A DNA stretch of 64,000 nt, taken from contig NC_071330.1 in the NCBI RefSeq assembly GCF_010183535.1, forward strand, positions 15,543,717 through 15,607,716, read 5' to 3'. Shown here piece after piece: positions 1 to 13,279 of this stretch. Position numbers and translations under genes: made by a program. Numbering within the stretch: position 1 is the first letter of the stretch; each line of letters opens with the position of its first letter. This stretch comes from Caenorhabditis remanei (lineage: Eukaryota; Nematoda; Chromadorea; Rhabditida; Rhabditidae). The notes below the pieces were generated by a model, which saw nothing but the letters and a program-made list of their open reading frames with translations, ran no database searches and was not told where the DNA came from.

Positions 1-189
1 TGCAAGATTTTTTTGTTTCAGTTGGTGTTTGCGTAGTTTCCAAGCTACAGTACCGCCAAAATTCAAAAAATTAGCTAGAGCTCCAGGAAAAAAGCGTCTA
101 GACTCAAAATTTTGCAAGGAATTCAATTTTGACAATTTTATTTGTTGAAAACTATTCCAGAATCCTCAAAATTTAGATTTACCTTCCAG

Positions 190-3100
190 ACCGCGCACTC
201 CGAAACGCCTCTCAACCTGTTCATCTCCAACGAGGAATGCGGAGTGACTCAAGTGAAGTCTGCCGATCCGAAAGGACTCAATTCCAGTCTTGTCCTTCAT
301 CTTCTCCATGAAAACGACCTAAATACGGCGGAAGACAGGGCGTACTTACTTCAATGCTTCATCGGCGCGGCTCCAGATGAGGACGCCGTCCTCTCCACGA
401 ATCTCGACGTCGTCCGATCGGAATTGGCGATTGCTGAGACTATCTCGTTGTCTACTCTTCCCCCGACGTGCACTTACTCGATTCGACGCGATGGACCCGA
501 GGGACCGATCGTTAATAAGGCGGTGGTCGGACAAACTGTATGGCATCGATGGGAATGTGATGGAACGAATGAGACAACTCAGGCTTATGGAATACAAGTA
601 TGTTTTTCAAAAACTTTGAGAAATTTCCTTTTTTTAAGCTAAAAATCACTGAGAAATGTTAAAAACTGACCGAGTTATAGATTTTCGAATATTTTCGAAA
701 ATAATCAAACATTTTTGGAATTTCATCCTACCGTATATCGGTTAGATTACGTCACTGCCCTTTTAAATTTGTATTTTTAGAATCAGCACGTTAAGACCTT
801 TCAAATGACTATAATCATGACAGAGTTCGGAAAATTTTTGAAATTTTCGAAAAATGACCACCTGGGGCGCATTTTCCATAATTTTTAGAATATAGGCATG
901 ATTATACTCATTCGAACTGTCTTGATGCGCTGATTCTAAAAAATATGAAAATTTTAAGTTTGGCCAAAAACTGAGCGAGATACAGCAGTTTCTGTCAGAA
1001 GGCTAGAGTCCAGAGATACCAGACACTCTGCGTCTCTGACCCCGAAATTCAAAATTTTCAGAACATAGGCATGATTATACTCATTTGAAAGCTGAAAACA
1101 TGCTGAATCTAAATAATTTAGTTTCGATCGTTTTAAATCAATTATGCTGAAGTTGTGCTCAAAGTTTTGAGATTTTATGCAATAATTTTTTTTAAATTTT
1201 AGTCTTTTTCCTAGGATACTTTATTTAAAACAAGTTGTTTTTATAATTTTAATAGTTAGTTCATACAATTTTCAACATTTCGAGCCATAAACCACGTTGC
1301 TAGTTAGAAAAATAACCAAGTTATGGATTTTCGAAAATTTTCGAAAATACTCAAGATTTCAATTTGCTGTAACTTGGTCAGATGACGTCACTATTTTTTT
1401 AAATTAATATTTTTAGAATCAACACAAAAAAACCTTTCAAATAAGTATAATCATGACTAGGTTTGAAACTAGATGGGTCTCGACGCGAAAATGACCGGGT
1501 TACTGTAGTTTTTCGTTTTTCAGCAAACCATGACATGATTGTACTCATTTCAATGGTCTTGTTGCGCTGATTCTAAAAATATACATTTTAAAGGCCAGTG
1601 ACATCATCTGACCAAGTTACAGCAATTTGAAGTATCGGATATTTTCGAAAATTTTCGAAAATCAGTAACTTTTTAATTTTTCAACATTAGAAGCTGTTTT
1701 TAGGCTTAAAAAACGCAGAATCTTTTGATTTTTCTACTTAAAACATTTTTTTCAGATCCACAGCTGTTATGCCAGCGATGACGTGGAACGAAAGTTTGCA
1801 TTCGTCGATCCACGTGGTTGCTCCTCCGATTTGGCTCTGCTCAGCGATTTGACCTACGCGGACGACTCGCTGACCGCCTGGGCGGCCAGTAACGTTTTCA
1901 ATGTTCATGTGAGTCATTTTTTCTTGAAAATCTGAAAAAAATCTTTTAAAAACTAAAAAATCCCGAAATTTAGGACGCCGACTCGCTCAAATTCGTGTGC
2001 AAACTTTCTCTATGTACCCGTGACGGGGATGGGTGTGAAGGGGTTACGGTAGGTTACTGTACTTTTCAAATTTTGTTAAAATTTCAATATTTGAGCCCCC
2101 CGCCTGCGGAAATACCAACAAAACCGGGTTGCTGTTGACGAAAAGGCTAACAAAGGGAGTGAATTCAGTAGATGGTAAGTGTGATAGCGTAAATCTACAT
2201 CTAAAATTTTTTATAAGAAAGAAAATTTTGTTATCTTTATTTTCAGCCAAAAACCAGTGAAAAATATCAAAAACTCGAAAAGTTACAGATTTTCGAAAAA
2301 TTTCAGAAATCGATATTAGACAAAAACTACCGTAACCTGCTGGATTTCGCTTCGAGACTTATAAAATTTACATTTTCGGATTCTGTGCGTCAGCAGCTTT
2401 CATTTGAGTATAATCTTGCCAATGTTCTGAAAAAATCAGTTTTTCGGGTCTCACCACGAAAGAAGGGTCTAAGATTGAAAATTTCAGAATATAAGCATGA
2501 TTATACTCATTTGAAAGGTCTTGAAGAGCTGATTCTAAAAATATAAGTTCCATGGGTCTTGAGGCGAAACTGTCTGAGATACTGTAGCTGTTTCAAATGA
2601 AAAGTTTCGAAAAGTTTCAAAAATCTGTAATTTTTCGAATTTTCAACCAATTTTTTTAGGTTTGGTAAATTGGCACTTTAGTCTCGTAAATAGACACCGT
2701 GGATTTTCGTGATACAGTACTCCCCGTAAATCGACAGCAATCTCTCGTAAATCTACCCCGACCATCAAATCCCCTCATTTTCGCTCGTTTTTTCTCAATT
2801 TTTTTTGGGTTTTCACTCAAATTTTTTGTATTTCTCAAATTTTCGCTGTTTTTTCCAGAAGCACTCACTTCTGCTCTCACCACCAACGTAAAACTATCAT
2901 CTGGCTCCACAGATAGTCTAGAAGACGTGCTGAAGGCCGCCGTTTCCAGTTATCTATTCTGGGTGGTCGCCTTGGTAGCCGTCGCCGGCGTAGTGGCAGT
3001 CTGTAAGTGCCCAGGGCCTAAAACAGGGCCTGAAAAGCCTAAAAAACCTAAAAATTTAAAAATTTCAGCAATTCTTTCTCGGAATGTGGCGGAAAGCTCG

Positions 3101-3671
3101 GAGACAGCGACGACTTGCTCGGATCCGACGACTATGTCCGAGTCACAGGTACTGTTGGTCTATGGATTACTGTAGTTAGTTCACAAATTACTGTAATTAA
3201 CTAATTAATTTCAGCGACAATCACCTGCTCCGGTAAGTTTCAGTGTTTTGAGTTTGTAGCATTAGTACTATAGAAATGTAAATAGTTTTTGAGTTCTGGT
3301 ACCGTCCGTTTTGGTTGGGAATGGAAAATTATGGGATTTTTGGTTTCAGGAAGACGAGACCTTTCATTTGAGTATAATCATGCCTATATTTCGAAAAAAA
3401 AATTTTTTGGGTCTCGCCACGAAAATTTTCAAAATTTTCAAAGTATGGGCATGATTATACTTTTCTGAAAGGTATTGACGCTTTGAATTCAAAAATGCAC
3501 TTTATTTTGGAGTTAGCCTCTTGGTTTTCCAGAAAAATCTGAAAATCTGAAGTTTTCAGAAAAAATTTTTTTCAGGATTTCGGAGGATCAATCCGATCGA
3601 TATCGTCACCGACACCCAACCCAAGACTAGCAGATTTTATGCGAAATTTCGATAGAAATCGATATGTCTAA
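190..3671 (+). CDS. ZP-domain (cuticlin-like) membrane protein, 5' partial
   Basis: Exons read by phase: 190-597, 1756-1908, 1974-2048, 2096-2174, 2859-3002, 3069-3148, 3215-3232 (an 18-nt microexon) and 3576-3671 (TAA). Together they give 350 residues in one frame. The first visible exon follows a TTCCAG acceptor, so the signal peptide and the N-terminal part of the ZP domain lie upstream of the window. Cys spacing fits a ZP module: TCTYSIRRDGPEGP, then WECDG, SCYASDD, RGCSSDLALL, FVCKLSLC and GCEGVTPPACG. A dibasic TKR follows the last ZP Cys, where cuticlins are usually cleaved. A transmembrane helix (YLFWVVALVAVAGVVAV) lies in exon 5, before a Ser/Thr-rich cytoplasmic tail ending NRYV. 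Such proteins polymerise in cuticle or apical matrix; the role here is inferred from family only. Exon 4 uses an unusual acceptor (TATTTGAG) but restores both the phase and the conserved Cys. Confidence 0.85.
598..1755. repeat. ZP-gene intron filled with AGTATAATCATG palindromic modules
   Basis: The intron between two ZP exons carries facing copies of the dispersed module. Plus-type cores are near 808-822 and 1440-1455. Minus-type cores (CATGATTATAC or close variants) are near 897, 1070 and 1537. Arms such as the one ending TTGATGCGCTGATTC recur. TTTTCGAAAATTTTCGAAAA tracts are at about 1330-1350 and 1640-1660. A copy of the GAGATACCAGACACTC motif is at about 1013-1030. Confidence 0.75.
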
Positions 3672-3775
3672 TTATTGTGATCTACACTTTTAGGTAATTG
3701 ACATTTCTGTATATTTCTCAGATCCTATTGCCATATTTTTTTATTTCACTTCTCAACAGGTCTCAAATCTTTGAT

Positions 3776-3875
3776 ATTAAAAGTATTGTGTGTTTTAATA
3801 TATTTATTATGGTAACTCAAAAAAAATATTGAAAAAAAATTAATTACTAAACCCTAATTAAAGTCATTGAATAAA
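3776..3875 (+). terminator. Candidate 3' end signals of the ZP gene
   Basis: ATTAAA at 3776-3781 and AATAAA at 3870-3875 lie 105 and 199 bases after the ZP stop codon. Either could be the cleavage/polyadenylation signal. No transcript data are available to choose between them. Confidence 0.4.
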
Positions 3876-4266
3876 AATTTTAAATTTAAAAAAAAATTGT
3901 TTTTGGAAAAACATGAATTATCAGATTTTTCGCTAAGATCGATAGGCGGCATTCATTTTTCTCAAAAAGTGAATTTAATTACCTTCATTTTAGTCAAAAA
4001 CTAGCTGAAAATCTGGAAAACTCAAAAAGTTACAGATTTTCGAAAAATTTTCGAAAAATTTCGGAAATTGATGTCAGACAAAAACTACCGTAACCAGCTG
4101 AATTTTGCTTCAAAACTCATTTAACTTATATTTTCGTATTCAGGAAGTCAAGAGCTTTCATTTGAATATAACCTTGCTTATGTTCTGATAAAACGAATTT
4201 TTGGGTGTCGCCACGAAAACTTTTTCAGAATATAGACATGATTATACTAATTTGAAAGGTTTTAAG

Positions 4267-4938
4267 CAGACTTGCAACGGGCCGGGCCGGGCCGGGCCGA
4301 CATAAAAATTTGTCCGGCCCGGCCCGGCCCGGCCCGGTCGGCCCGGAAGTTCAATACTGAAAAAATTCAACTTTCTTTTTCGAAAATTTCCCGATTTTTT
4401 TTGAAAAATATTTTTTAAGAAGCACTATATGTAAGAGTGAAAATGTTTGTGTTGTGCCTTTTCACTCAAAAATTCACAAAAAATTCAAATTTCCCAAATA
4501 ACATTGTGAAACTTTTGGTACATGTTAGGAGTGTTTTTGGTGTTTTTTTCCACTTTTCTCAAAAAATTCCTCTAGAAGCCATAAAATTTCAAATCGTATT
4601 CGTATTCCCCGCGAAATGTTCTATTAGGACCAACTGAAAACATCAAAAAACAGTAGAACTTTTTTGAGATTTTTTGATTTTTTCAAAAATCACATAAGGG
4701 TCCCCCCTTATGAAAATATTTTTTTTCGAAAAATTAAAAAAAAATATTTAAAAAACGATTTTTTGTAGGTTTCGAAGGTTTTTGAGAAATATACTTGAGG
4801 AAAAATTTTGAAATTTTTTCAGAAAATAAAATGTTTGGAAAAAATTGTAGTTAAAAAATTTCAAAAATTCAAATCCGGGCCGACCGGGCCGGGCCGGGCC
4901 GGGCCAAAACCGGGACGGCCCGGAATTTTGCAAGTCTG
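4267..4938. mobile_element. hAT-like MITE with GGGCC-rich ends, 672 bp
   Basis: The ends are perfect inverted repeats, CAGACTTGCAA at the left and TTGCAAGTCTG at the right. GTTTTAAG flanks the element directly on both sides (4259-4266 and 4939-4946), an 8-bp target-site duplication. Removing the element and one duplication restores a normal copy of the AGTATAATCATG repeat, so it inserted into that repeat. GGGCCGGGCC tracts near both ends can pair. The interior is AT-rich with no transposase frame, so it is non-autonomous. The 8-bp duplication is characteristic of hAT elements. Confidence 0.85.
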
Positions 4939-7900
4939 GTTTTAAGAAGCTAATTTTAAAAATATAAGTTTATTAGGTCTTGAGGCAAAATTGACTGGGC
5001 TGACTATACGGTAGCTTGAAATATTTCGAAAATTTTCGAAAATCTGTAACTTTTTGAATTTCCAACCAGTTTTTTAGGTTTAAAGCTGAAATTGCTCAAA
5101 GTTATGAGAATTTGACTGGAAAACCCTTTTGGGCTTTCAGAAGCTACAGTAATCTCGTTTTATTCGTGGAAAGACTTTCAATAACTATGAAAAGTCATAA
5201 ATTCTTCAACTTTTTTTTTCATTCCTCACCACTAAAGTATTTCCGGAAACCCCCTTCTCTCAGGGGACCCAAGTTTTTAAGTTTTTAGAAAATAAAAACA
5301 AAAGAATAGGCGCCAGAAGAAAATGAATGTGTCAAAAGACAACACACAGCTCTAACAACTTTTGAGAAGAGATTTCACTTTTTTTTGTTAGTTTAAAAAA
5401 GTTTTTTGTCTTAAGAAAGTTCTCGGAATTTTTTTTCAACTTTTTGAGACACCATACTTTTTCTTAGTAACTAAAATACAAAAACATTTTTTGACACCGC
5501 AACAATTTCCTCTTAGAACTATTTTGTGGATTTTAATTGTTTTTTCAACATAACTATTTTAAGAGTCTCCATTTCCGAGTTTCTACTTTCGTGTGTCGAA
5601 TTCAGCGGATTTTTCAGGTCCATTGGTATCAGATAAGGGATTTTAATGCTCGAAGGGTACTAATTAACTAATTAACTTTATCTAATTGCAGTCAGTCTAA
5701 TTTCCGTTTTTAATTCCGGCACAGCGCTGAAGTTTCTTTGCTAAGTTTGTAGGAAACGACGAATTTATAAGAGAATTCGATTAAATAACTCGTTTTGACT
5801 AGTTCTGGCAAATAAATGACATGTTTCCAAAGCGCATAACTTTTGTTAAAATCGATGCTACAGGTTGATTTTTAGAGGAAACAAAAGAAATTTTCAAGTG
5901 CTGATTTTCTTGAAACAAATCCAATTTCTTCCATCTTACTTATGTTTTTACTTTCACTTGTGAAACGTGTAAATACCCTACTCGAAAATACCGTATTTTT
6001 CACTTTTTTCTCCACTACCCTTCCTTGAAACTACGTCACCGAAATGAGCACTCACTTCAATGAGCACCTACCCTGCCTACCACACATACCTATGAGCAAC
6101 GTTTCCGGTTAGGGTCAAAAAGTGGAGGTCTTTCTCACTAAGAGTGAAAATGTTGACACATTTTATAAGGAAATTGCTATAAATATGTTGTTTTTCGAAG
6201 AAAAACATTTTGAAAATTTTTTTCTTGAACTTTCTAAGTTCTGTAAAATTAGAACGATCAATTTTGGTATTTTAATACAATATAATACACTTTCTTGTTA
6301 TAATTTTGTAGATCATAAATTTCCCTATCGAAGAATTTTTGATCTGCCTCAATTCCACGAGCAGTTATGCACCTTTAAAGTCTCAACATAGTGCATCGAC
6401 TTTAAAAACTCATTTTTTGACCGATTTTCATAATTTTTGTTCCATTTTTTCCCTATTTTATTAACGAAATTTTATTAACGAAATGACCTCTCCTCAACCA
6501 GACTACACATCAAAATAGAAACCCTCCTCGTCATTTTCGTACCTTCTCCGGAGGCAAGGCCTCCGGAAGTTTCACACATTCATTGGAGGCGTCTATTGGG
6601 GCTTTTTTGCACGTAGAAATAGAAGAAAAACTTTGAGTAGTTATTGACCTTATGAGTAAATAAATATATGCATAAATAAATATATTTAAAAAAATCTGAC
6701 ACATTTTTTTCATTGCCAAAATTTTGTTACTCATAAAATTAAGTATTTTTCTTTTTTACTTACCAAATGCAACTATTTTTCTCTTTCTTCTTGATGTATA
6801 ATAGATTTCCCTTTATTTTAAGTTTCAGATGTGGGATTTCAAAGACTATCGAGATATAGCAAATTTTGTGATTTTCAGAATGAGACTGAACGAAATTTTT
6901 TGAAAATCGGAAACTCTGTCAATTTTCGGTCGATTCTGTTGGTTTTGGCCCAAAATGATTGAAATGATTGACATTTTTCAAAAAACTAAGTTTCATTGGT
7001 CTCACAGCGATTTTGTGTTACGGCAGTATAGATGTTTCAAAATGTTTCGAAAATCCGTAACTTTTAGAGTTTTTTTTTGTTGCAGGCACAGAATAACTTA
7101 AAAGACAGAAAAAATACTATATACAGTTTAAGCAACGAGACCCATTCCAAATTAAAAAAAAAAATTGTATTCTGCAACAAACTTTTGACTCCTCTCCTTA
7201 TATTCATTTCTCACGTCTTCTTGTTTCTCCTTCTGAAAATTTAATTCCCCCCTCTCAATGTATAGCTCCCCCCCCTTCTAATAGTAGAAGAGGGAATTCA
7301 GAAGACGTTGAGAGACAAATTTTCGAAATTCTTTTTCTAATTTTCATTCGACATCTTCTTCTTCTTCCCGCTAAGACTAACATAATTGGAACCAAACTTT
7401 GCCATTTCCGTTCTTTAAATGAAATTTCGCCTATTTTTCCTATTTTTAGAGACGTTTTCTAATGATTTTGAACTCGAAAAACCAAAAATTTCTATTAGAG
7501 TTCGATAGAGCGAACATTCACAATTTTGGTGATTCAAAAAAATTAAGCAATAAAAAAATCGGTTGGAGACCCATCAAAAAATAGTGGGGCCTAATTTTTT
7601 GCCACTATGGCAAGTTTTTCGCTGAAAATTTTCCAAATCGCGTGTATAATACTTTCCTGAAAAATTTCCAATCATTTTGAGCATAAAACTATCAAAATCG
7701 GCAGAAAATTGACAAAGTTACAGATTTTCGAAAAATTTCGTATTTCTGAAAATCACATTTCTTGCTATATCTTGATAGTCTTTGAATTTAAACGTCTGAA
7801 ATTTGAAAATCTTCAATCAGCAGGTCGAGATGGTTCAAATGAGTATAATCATGCCGTATTTCGGGGAACTTTGATTTTCGACCCATCCATGCGCCTTTAA

Positions 7901-8089
7901 AGTAGGGTTACTGTAAAAAACCCTAGGAAGACAAGTTTTTTAATTTTTTTGAACAAGTTTGCGTAACTGTGTTTGTTTTGCATTAAAAAAATATGCAAGA
8001 ATCTCAAAAAATAAAAAAGTTACAGATTTTCGAAAAATTCGAAAAAAGTTTTGTCACAAAAACTAACGTATCTTGCTCAAAACAGCTGC

Positions 8090-8280
8090 GAGACCATTGA
8101 AACTTGAATTTTTTAAATCAGCGCAACAAGACGGTTCAAATGAGTATAATCATGACATACTTCAGACAACTTTGATTTTTGACCACTTTTCGTGGTGGGA
8201 CCCGAAAAATTTGAAATTTTCAGAACATAGGCATGATTATACTCATTTAAAAGGTGTCGACGCGCTGATTCTAAAAATGT
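8090..8280. repeat. Palindromic AGTATAATCATG module pair
   Basis: The left arm reads AATCAGCGCAACAAGACGG followed by TTCAAATGAGTATAATCATG. The right arm is its approximate reverse complement, with CATGATTATACTCATTT followed by GACGCGCTGATT. The loop is roughly 60 bases. Phased TTTTCGAAAATTTTCGAAAA DNA lies on the outer side at 8341-8360. Confidence 0.7.
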
Positions 8281-11200
8281 AAATTTGAAAAGCCAGTGAC
8301 GTCGTCTACCTGAGATACGATAGGTTGAAATTCCAAATACTTTCGAAAATTTTCGAAAATCTGTAACTTCTTAAATTTTAACTCAATTTTGATAGTATTA
8401 CCGCCAAAATGATAGGAATCGTCTGCATTTGTTATTAAAAAATACAATATTCGTAGTGAGACCCAAATATTTCAAAGAAAATTTTTCTTGGCCCCCTGCT
8501 CGACTAAAAAACCTAAAAATAGTAAAACAAGTGAAACGTCCGCCCGTTTTTCTAGTTGAAGAGAGTAGGAAGGAGCAAAATCAAATCACCGAAATGAGCT
8601 GCTCGAGTGAGCCGAGAGGGGCGGCTCCGTAGATTGAATTCGATGATTGAGGAATGAGTGAGTCGTCGTCGTTGTGTTTAGAATGTCAATTTAGACACGG
8701 GAAAATGAATTTTTTTGTTTTTTTTTGAAGTCGCGAAAAGTTTCGAGACTTTGAAAATCCGCGTTCTTTAGTCTATTTGGAATTAATCCTAGCTGCCTGT
8801 TATTCCAAAAAAAGCTTAATTTTTAAGCCCAAAACCGCAAAAATCAATGAAAACTCAAAATTTTTCGAAATTTTTCGAAACATTCAACCTACCGTAACTC
8901 ACTAGCATTAACTCCGAGACCTGTGAATTTTAAATTTTGAGAATAAGCTTGTTGAGACCTTTTAAATGAGTATAATCATGACTATGTTCTGAAAATTTTT
9001 TAAAAATGGGATATGCGCCTTTAAAGTGGGGGGAAAATGATTTCTGTATTTTTTGAGATAAGTTTACACGTTTGAAAGTGTTTTCAACACAAAAATAGCC
9101 GAAAATCTAAAAAACCAACAAAATTACAGAATTTCGAAAAAGTTCGAAAAATTCTGAAAATCATAAATCTTGTTATTTCTCGATTGTTTTTGAGCTTAAA
9201 CATCTGAAACTAAAAAATTTTGAATCAGCAGGTCAAGTCGGTTTAAATGAGTATAATCATGACACATTTTCGACCACTTTGATTTTTGACCCCCCACAGG
9301 TACCATTTGTTGAAAAATTCAAAAGTATGGCTTGATTATACTTATTTGAAAGGTCTAAACGAGCTAAATTTAAAAATATTAGTTCCAAATTGCTGGGTAC
9401 TAAAACTACGGATATATTGCAGATTTTTCAGTTTTTTAGTTTTGGACATTTTTTGGCTTAAAATGAACCGAACATGATAAAAAAGTCCAAAACACAACTT
9501 ATTCTCATAAAATTCAAAAAATTTCTTCCGCATTCTTATCTATAATATTGTGCTCCAAATTCCCCTCCAGGGACCCATTATTAGAAAAAATTGGAAATAA
9601 AAACTTTTCGAAAAAAAATTTTTTTTTTTAGAAAATTTTTGGAATCCCTCTATCCCTCCGTCCTCAAAAATCCATCGTTTTTACATTTATGACACTTCGA
9701 AAAATAGATCCTTTTGTGTTTGACTACACATACACACATTCAAACGGCCCGCATGCTCACATATGAGTATTTGGCATCAAAAATACGAATGTGTGTTTTT
9801 TTTTGTGGATATAATACTGTTTGTTGTTTTTTGAAAAAATATATTTTGAGCTTTAAAAAATGAAAAAATATCATAGTCTTTGGTTTTTGAACTTTGAATT
9901 ATCCCAATCCTTATATTTCTAGAATGGTCTGAAATTTTTTTAATTTTTCTTTTTTTTTTACCAGCTCATTTTTCTTTACTCATTTTCGTTAAGTCATTCC
10001 AACTATTTTCTGCCTGAAACCAACAGAATCGAATAAGACCCCAAGGAGTTATAGATTTTCGAAACTTTTCGTAATTATTTGAATATCAAAATTACAGTAA
10101 CTCAGTCGGAATCGCTGTGAGATCCGTTATACGTAGATTATTAGATAGCGCGTCAAGACCTTTCAAATGAGCATAATCAAGCCTATATTCTGAAAATTCT
10201 TAAAAATGGCACCGTTTTGGTGTCGAAAAAGTGTTGTTTAAAATATTACATCATTATACTCATTTTGAAGATTTTAAATTATCAAAATAAATTTCATACA
10301 TGTAAATTCAAAGACTATCGAAATATAGCAAGGTTTGTGATTTTCAGAAATACAACATTTTTTGAAATTCTGTAACTCTGTCAATTTTCAGTCGATTTTG
10401 TTGGTTCTGGATTCAATATGATTGAATTGGTTGAAATTTTGCAGAAAAATAGTTAAATTTTCCCACAGCCGCTCCCCACAGCATTGTTGTTTTACGATCT
10501 TCCCACTGACACATTCATCCGTTTCCTTCTCTCACATTAACCCGTCCGGTTGACTATTATTGATTTTTTTACGTTATTTATTTTTCAATTTTCAAACATT
10601 GTCATTATTTCTTTTTTCCTGCTTTCGTTCTGATAATTAACTTTTTTTCCCGATTTTCGTGTATTTATAGGTGATTAATTCATATTTTGATGATAATCTC
10701 AGGGTTTTTCTCAGATAGCCCGGTCAAATAGCTTCAATTTTAGCTAAAAACCAACAAAAACCAACGAAAAATCATAAAGTTACAGATTTTCGAAATTTTT
10801 CGAATTTCAAGACTTTTAAAATCTACCCATGCGCCTTTAAAGTGAGGATACAGTAGTAATGTTGCTCAGAATGCGAGTTTTGTATTTAACAACACAAGTA
10901 CGGAAGATTATGTATGCTCTACTTATAAAAATAAGCGAAAATCTGAAAAACCCAAAAAGTTGCAGATTTTCGAAAATCAAACAACTGCAAAACCTGCTTC
11001 ATTTCACTATCTCTGTAACTAATACGCCTGAAACTAAAAAATTTGAAATAAACACGTTTAGACCTTCGAAATGAGTATAATCTTGTCATATTTTGGATGA
11101 AAAAAATTTTGAAACCGAAACGAAGCTATTTTCGAAAAATTTCGAAATTTTCAGAATTTTTAGCATGATTATACTCATTTGAAAGCTGTTGACTTGCTGA

Positions 11201-11949
11201 TTCTGAAAATTTAAATTTCATGGGCCACACCGACGGCGTTACTGTAGTTTCAAAGCACAAGTGTTTTCGAAGAGTTTCGAAGATCTATAACTCCTTGGCG
11301 CTTTACTCGATTTTGTTGGTTTTAGCCTCAAAATGATTGGAATAACTTAAACAAGTTGATAAAAATAGAATAAACTCAAAAATCTTGAAAATCTACAGTA
11401 GTTTGTCCTCAAGTTGTCGTGGTGGGACCTAACATCCCTAACTTTTAGCCATTTTGTGTTGTCCCAGTTCTCCCCGAAACTACAAAAAAGATAAAAAACA
11501 ATATAAAAAAGCGATGACTACACGAAAGTTGCGGACGGAGCAAACCTCATCTCCCTCCTTCTGCCACTAAATCCTATTTTGTCAATCTTGTTTTTTTTTC
11601 TTCAGGGGGCAACACGAAGAAATTCTCTTTCCTTCTCCGAGTAGCAGGTCCCCCTTCTTCTTTTCCGTCATCTTCCTTTCCTCACGGCTTCCTATCTTTT
11701 TTGGAACGTTTATCTCCGCACACACACGCAACTTGAGTGTTTTTTTTTATTTCGAAAAGTTTTTTTTCTATTTTTTTGAGAAGGTTCTATAAAAAAGTTT
11801 CTTTAAATCTTGAATAATCTTTTTTAAAGGTTTTTTGCAGCATTGGTGCTAGCTATTGTCCCACAGTGCCAAATGTTTAGTTTCAGGATATTTTGGTCTT
11901 AAAAAATTACAGAAATTCCTCTTGAAAGCTGACATTTTGGGTTTCGTAA

Positions 11950-12425
11950 TAAAGTTTGGGTTGGTCATGTTTAAAGGTGTATAACTTTTTGAGATTCAAT
12001 TTTTATAAAAATTTGGATAGTGTACCTGATAGCTATTAAAATTTGCTATATTTCAGTCTAATTTTAAGTACAGTACCTACAAAACCCAAAGAGCTATGCG
12101 CCTTTAAAATGTTGATGCACCATGTTAGTGGTATCACTCCAGGTCATCTTTTAAAGGCGCATAACTTTATTTGAGTTACGTTTAGCAATATTACATTTAT
12201 ACCGAATTATAGATAATTTCAAGGCCTACAAAACTGTTTCGAACACTTGATTCTGAAAATTTGATTAAAATCCAAAACAAATGGAGTTAAAATTTTTTTC
12301 AAAATTTTTGACTTTATTTGAGTTACGTCTAGCTAAATTAATTTTATACCTAATTATAAATAATTTGAAGATCTTAAAAACTATATAAAACACTTAAATC
12401 TGAAAATTTGAGTCAAATCCAAATA
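11950..12425 (+). repeat. GCGCCTTTAAA repeat family, copy A
   Basis: First plus-oriented copy of a family of about 330 bp. It runs in order through TTGGTCATGTTTAAAGG, GCTATTAAAATTTGCTATAT, AAGTACAGTACCT, GCTATGCGCCTTTAAAATG, GATGCACCATGTTAGTGG, TTAAAGGCGCATAAC and GAGTTACGT. The 3' third is duplicated at about 12300-12425. Other copies are at 16170-16470, 18950-19136, 19240-19560, 20565-20900, 21262-21600 and 22465-22785. Confidence 0.75.
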
Positions 12426-12819
12426 ATGAGTAGAAAACTTTTCCGAAAAAAATCAACATTACTTTTTCGAAAAAAATAAGTTATTTTCTTTAAAAACCAA
12501 AAAATCATAGAGGATATTGTCATGCTCTTAGATACATCAAAAACAATATCGTGCAAATATGCAAAAGGGGGCGGAGCCTAAACTTTTTTCTGGTTTAAAA
12601 TTGTCTAGATTTCCGTTTTCTCATCTTTTTTGGCACTTTCAAACAGTATTTTCTAATTAAAAAAAAAATGCTAAAAATAATTTTTGTTCCTCCATAAACC
12701 AAAAACCTAAGCCCCCGGAAATTTCCGGTTTGACCACCCCGAGAAGTGGTCGAAACCCAATTTCCGCTTTATCTATGTACTCAACTAGAGTTTAGTTTGG
12801 TCACTTTGGTAATCACGTA

Positions 12820-13190
12820 AAAAAATTTTGGACAGGGCCCAAAATTTCAAAAAGGTCCAAAAGTTTGATAAGACCCAAAATTTTGACCAGGCCCAAAATT
12901 ATGAGAAGGCTCAAAATTTTGACAAGATCAAAAATTATGACAAGGCCCAAAATTTTAAAAAGTTCCAAAATTTTAAATAATCCCGAAATTTTGACCAGGC
13001 CCAAAATTTAAAAAAGTTCTAAAATTTTGACCTGTCCCAAACTTAAGAAAAGGCCCATAATGATGACAAGGCCCAAAATTTTGACAAGGCTCAAAATTAT
13101 AAGAAGGCTCAAAATTTTGATAAGACCGTAAATTTTGACCAGGCCCTAAATTTTGACCAGACCGTAAATTTTGATTTAAAAAAAAAATTT
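12820..13190. repeat. Degenerate minisatellite, unit about 17 nt
   Basis: About twenty imperfect tandem copies of AAATTTTGACAAGGCCC with changes such as ACCAGGCCC and AGAAGGCTC. The apparent minus-strand ORFs across it are simply translations of the repeat. Confidence 0.85.
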
Positions 13191-13279
13191 TGACTATAAA
13201 AATTTTTTCGACTACAATAATTTATTTGTCCATCCAATCTCCTTTTTCCTCTCCCTACACATCTACACATAAGATTTAA

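Noticed and set aside
2049..2052. Alternative ZP exon 3 end joining directly to 2859
   Set aside because: Phase also fits, but it drops the conserved TPPAC Cys. The 2096-2174 exon gives a better family match.
4267..4400. GGGCC tracts as G-quadruplex or CpG-type regulatory DNA
   Set aside because: They are parts of MITE arms with inverted partners; transposon structure explains them better.
6122..6391. 89-codon plus-strand ORF rich in Phe, Lys and Asn
   Set aside because: Starts at GTG, AT-rich composition, no splice partners and no recognisable domain.
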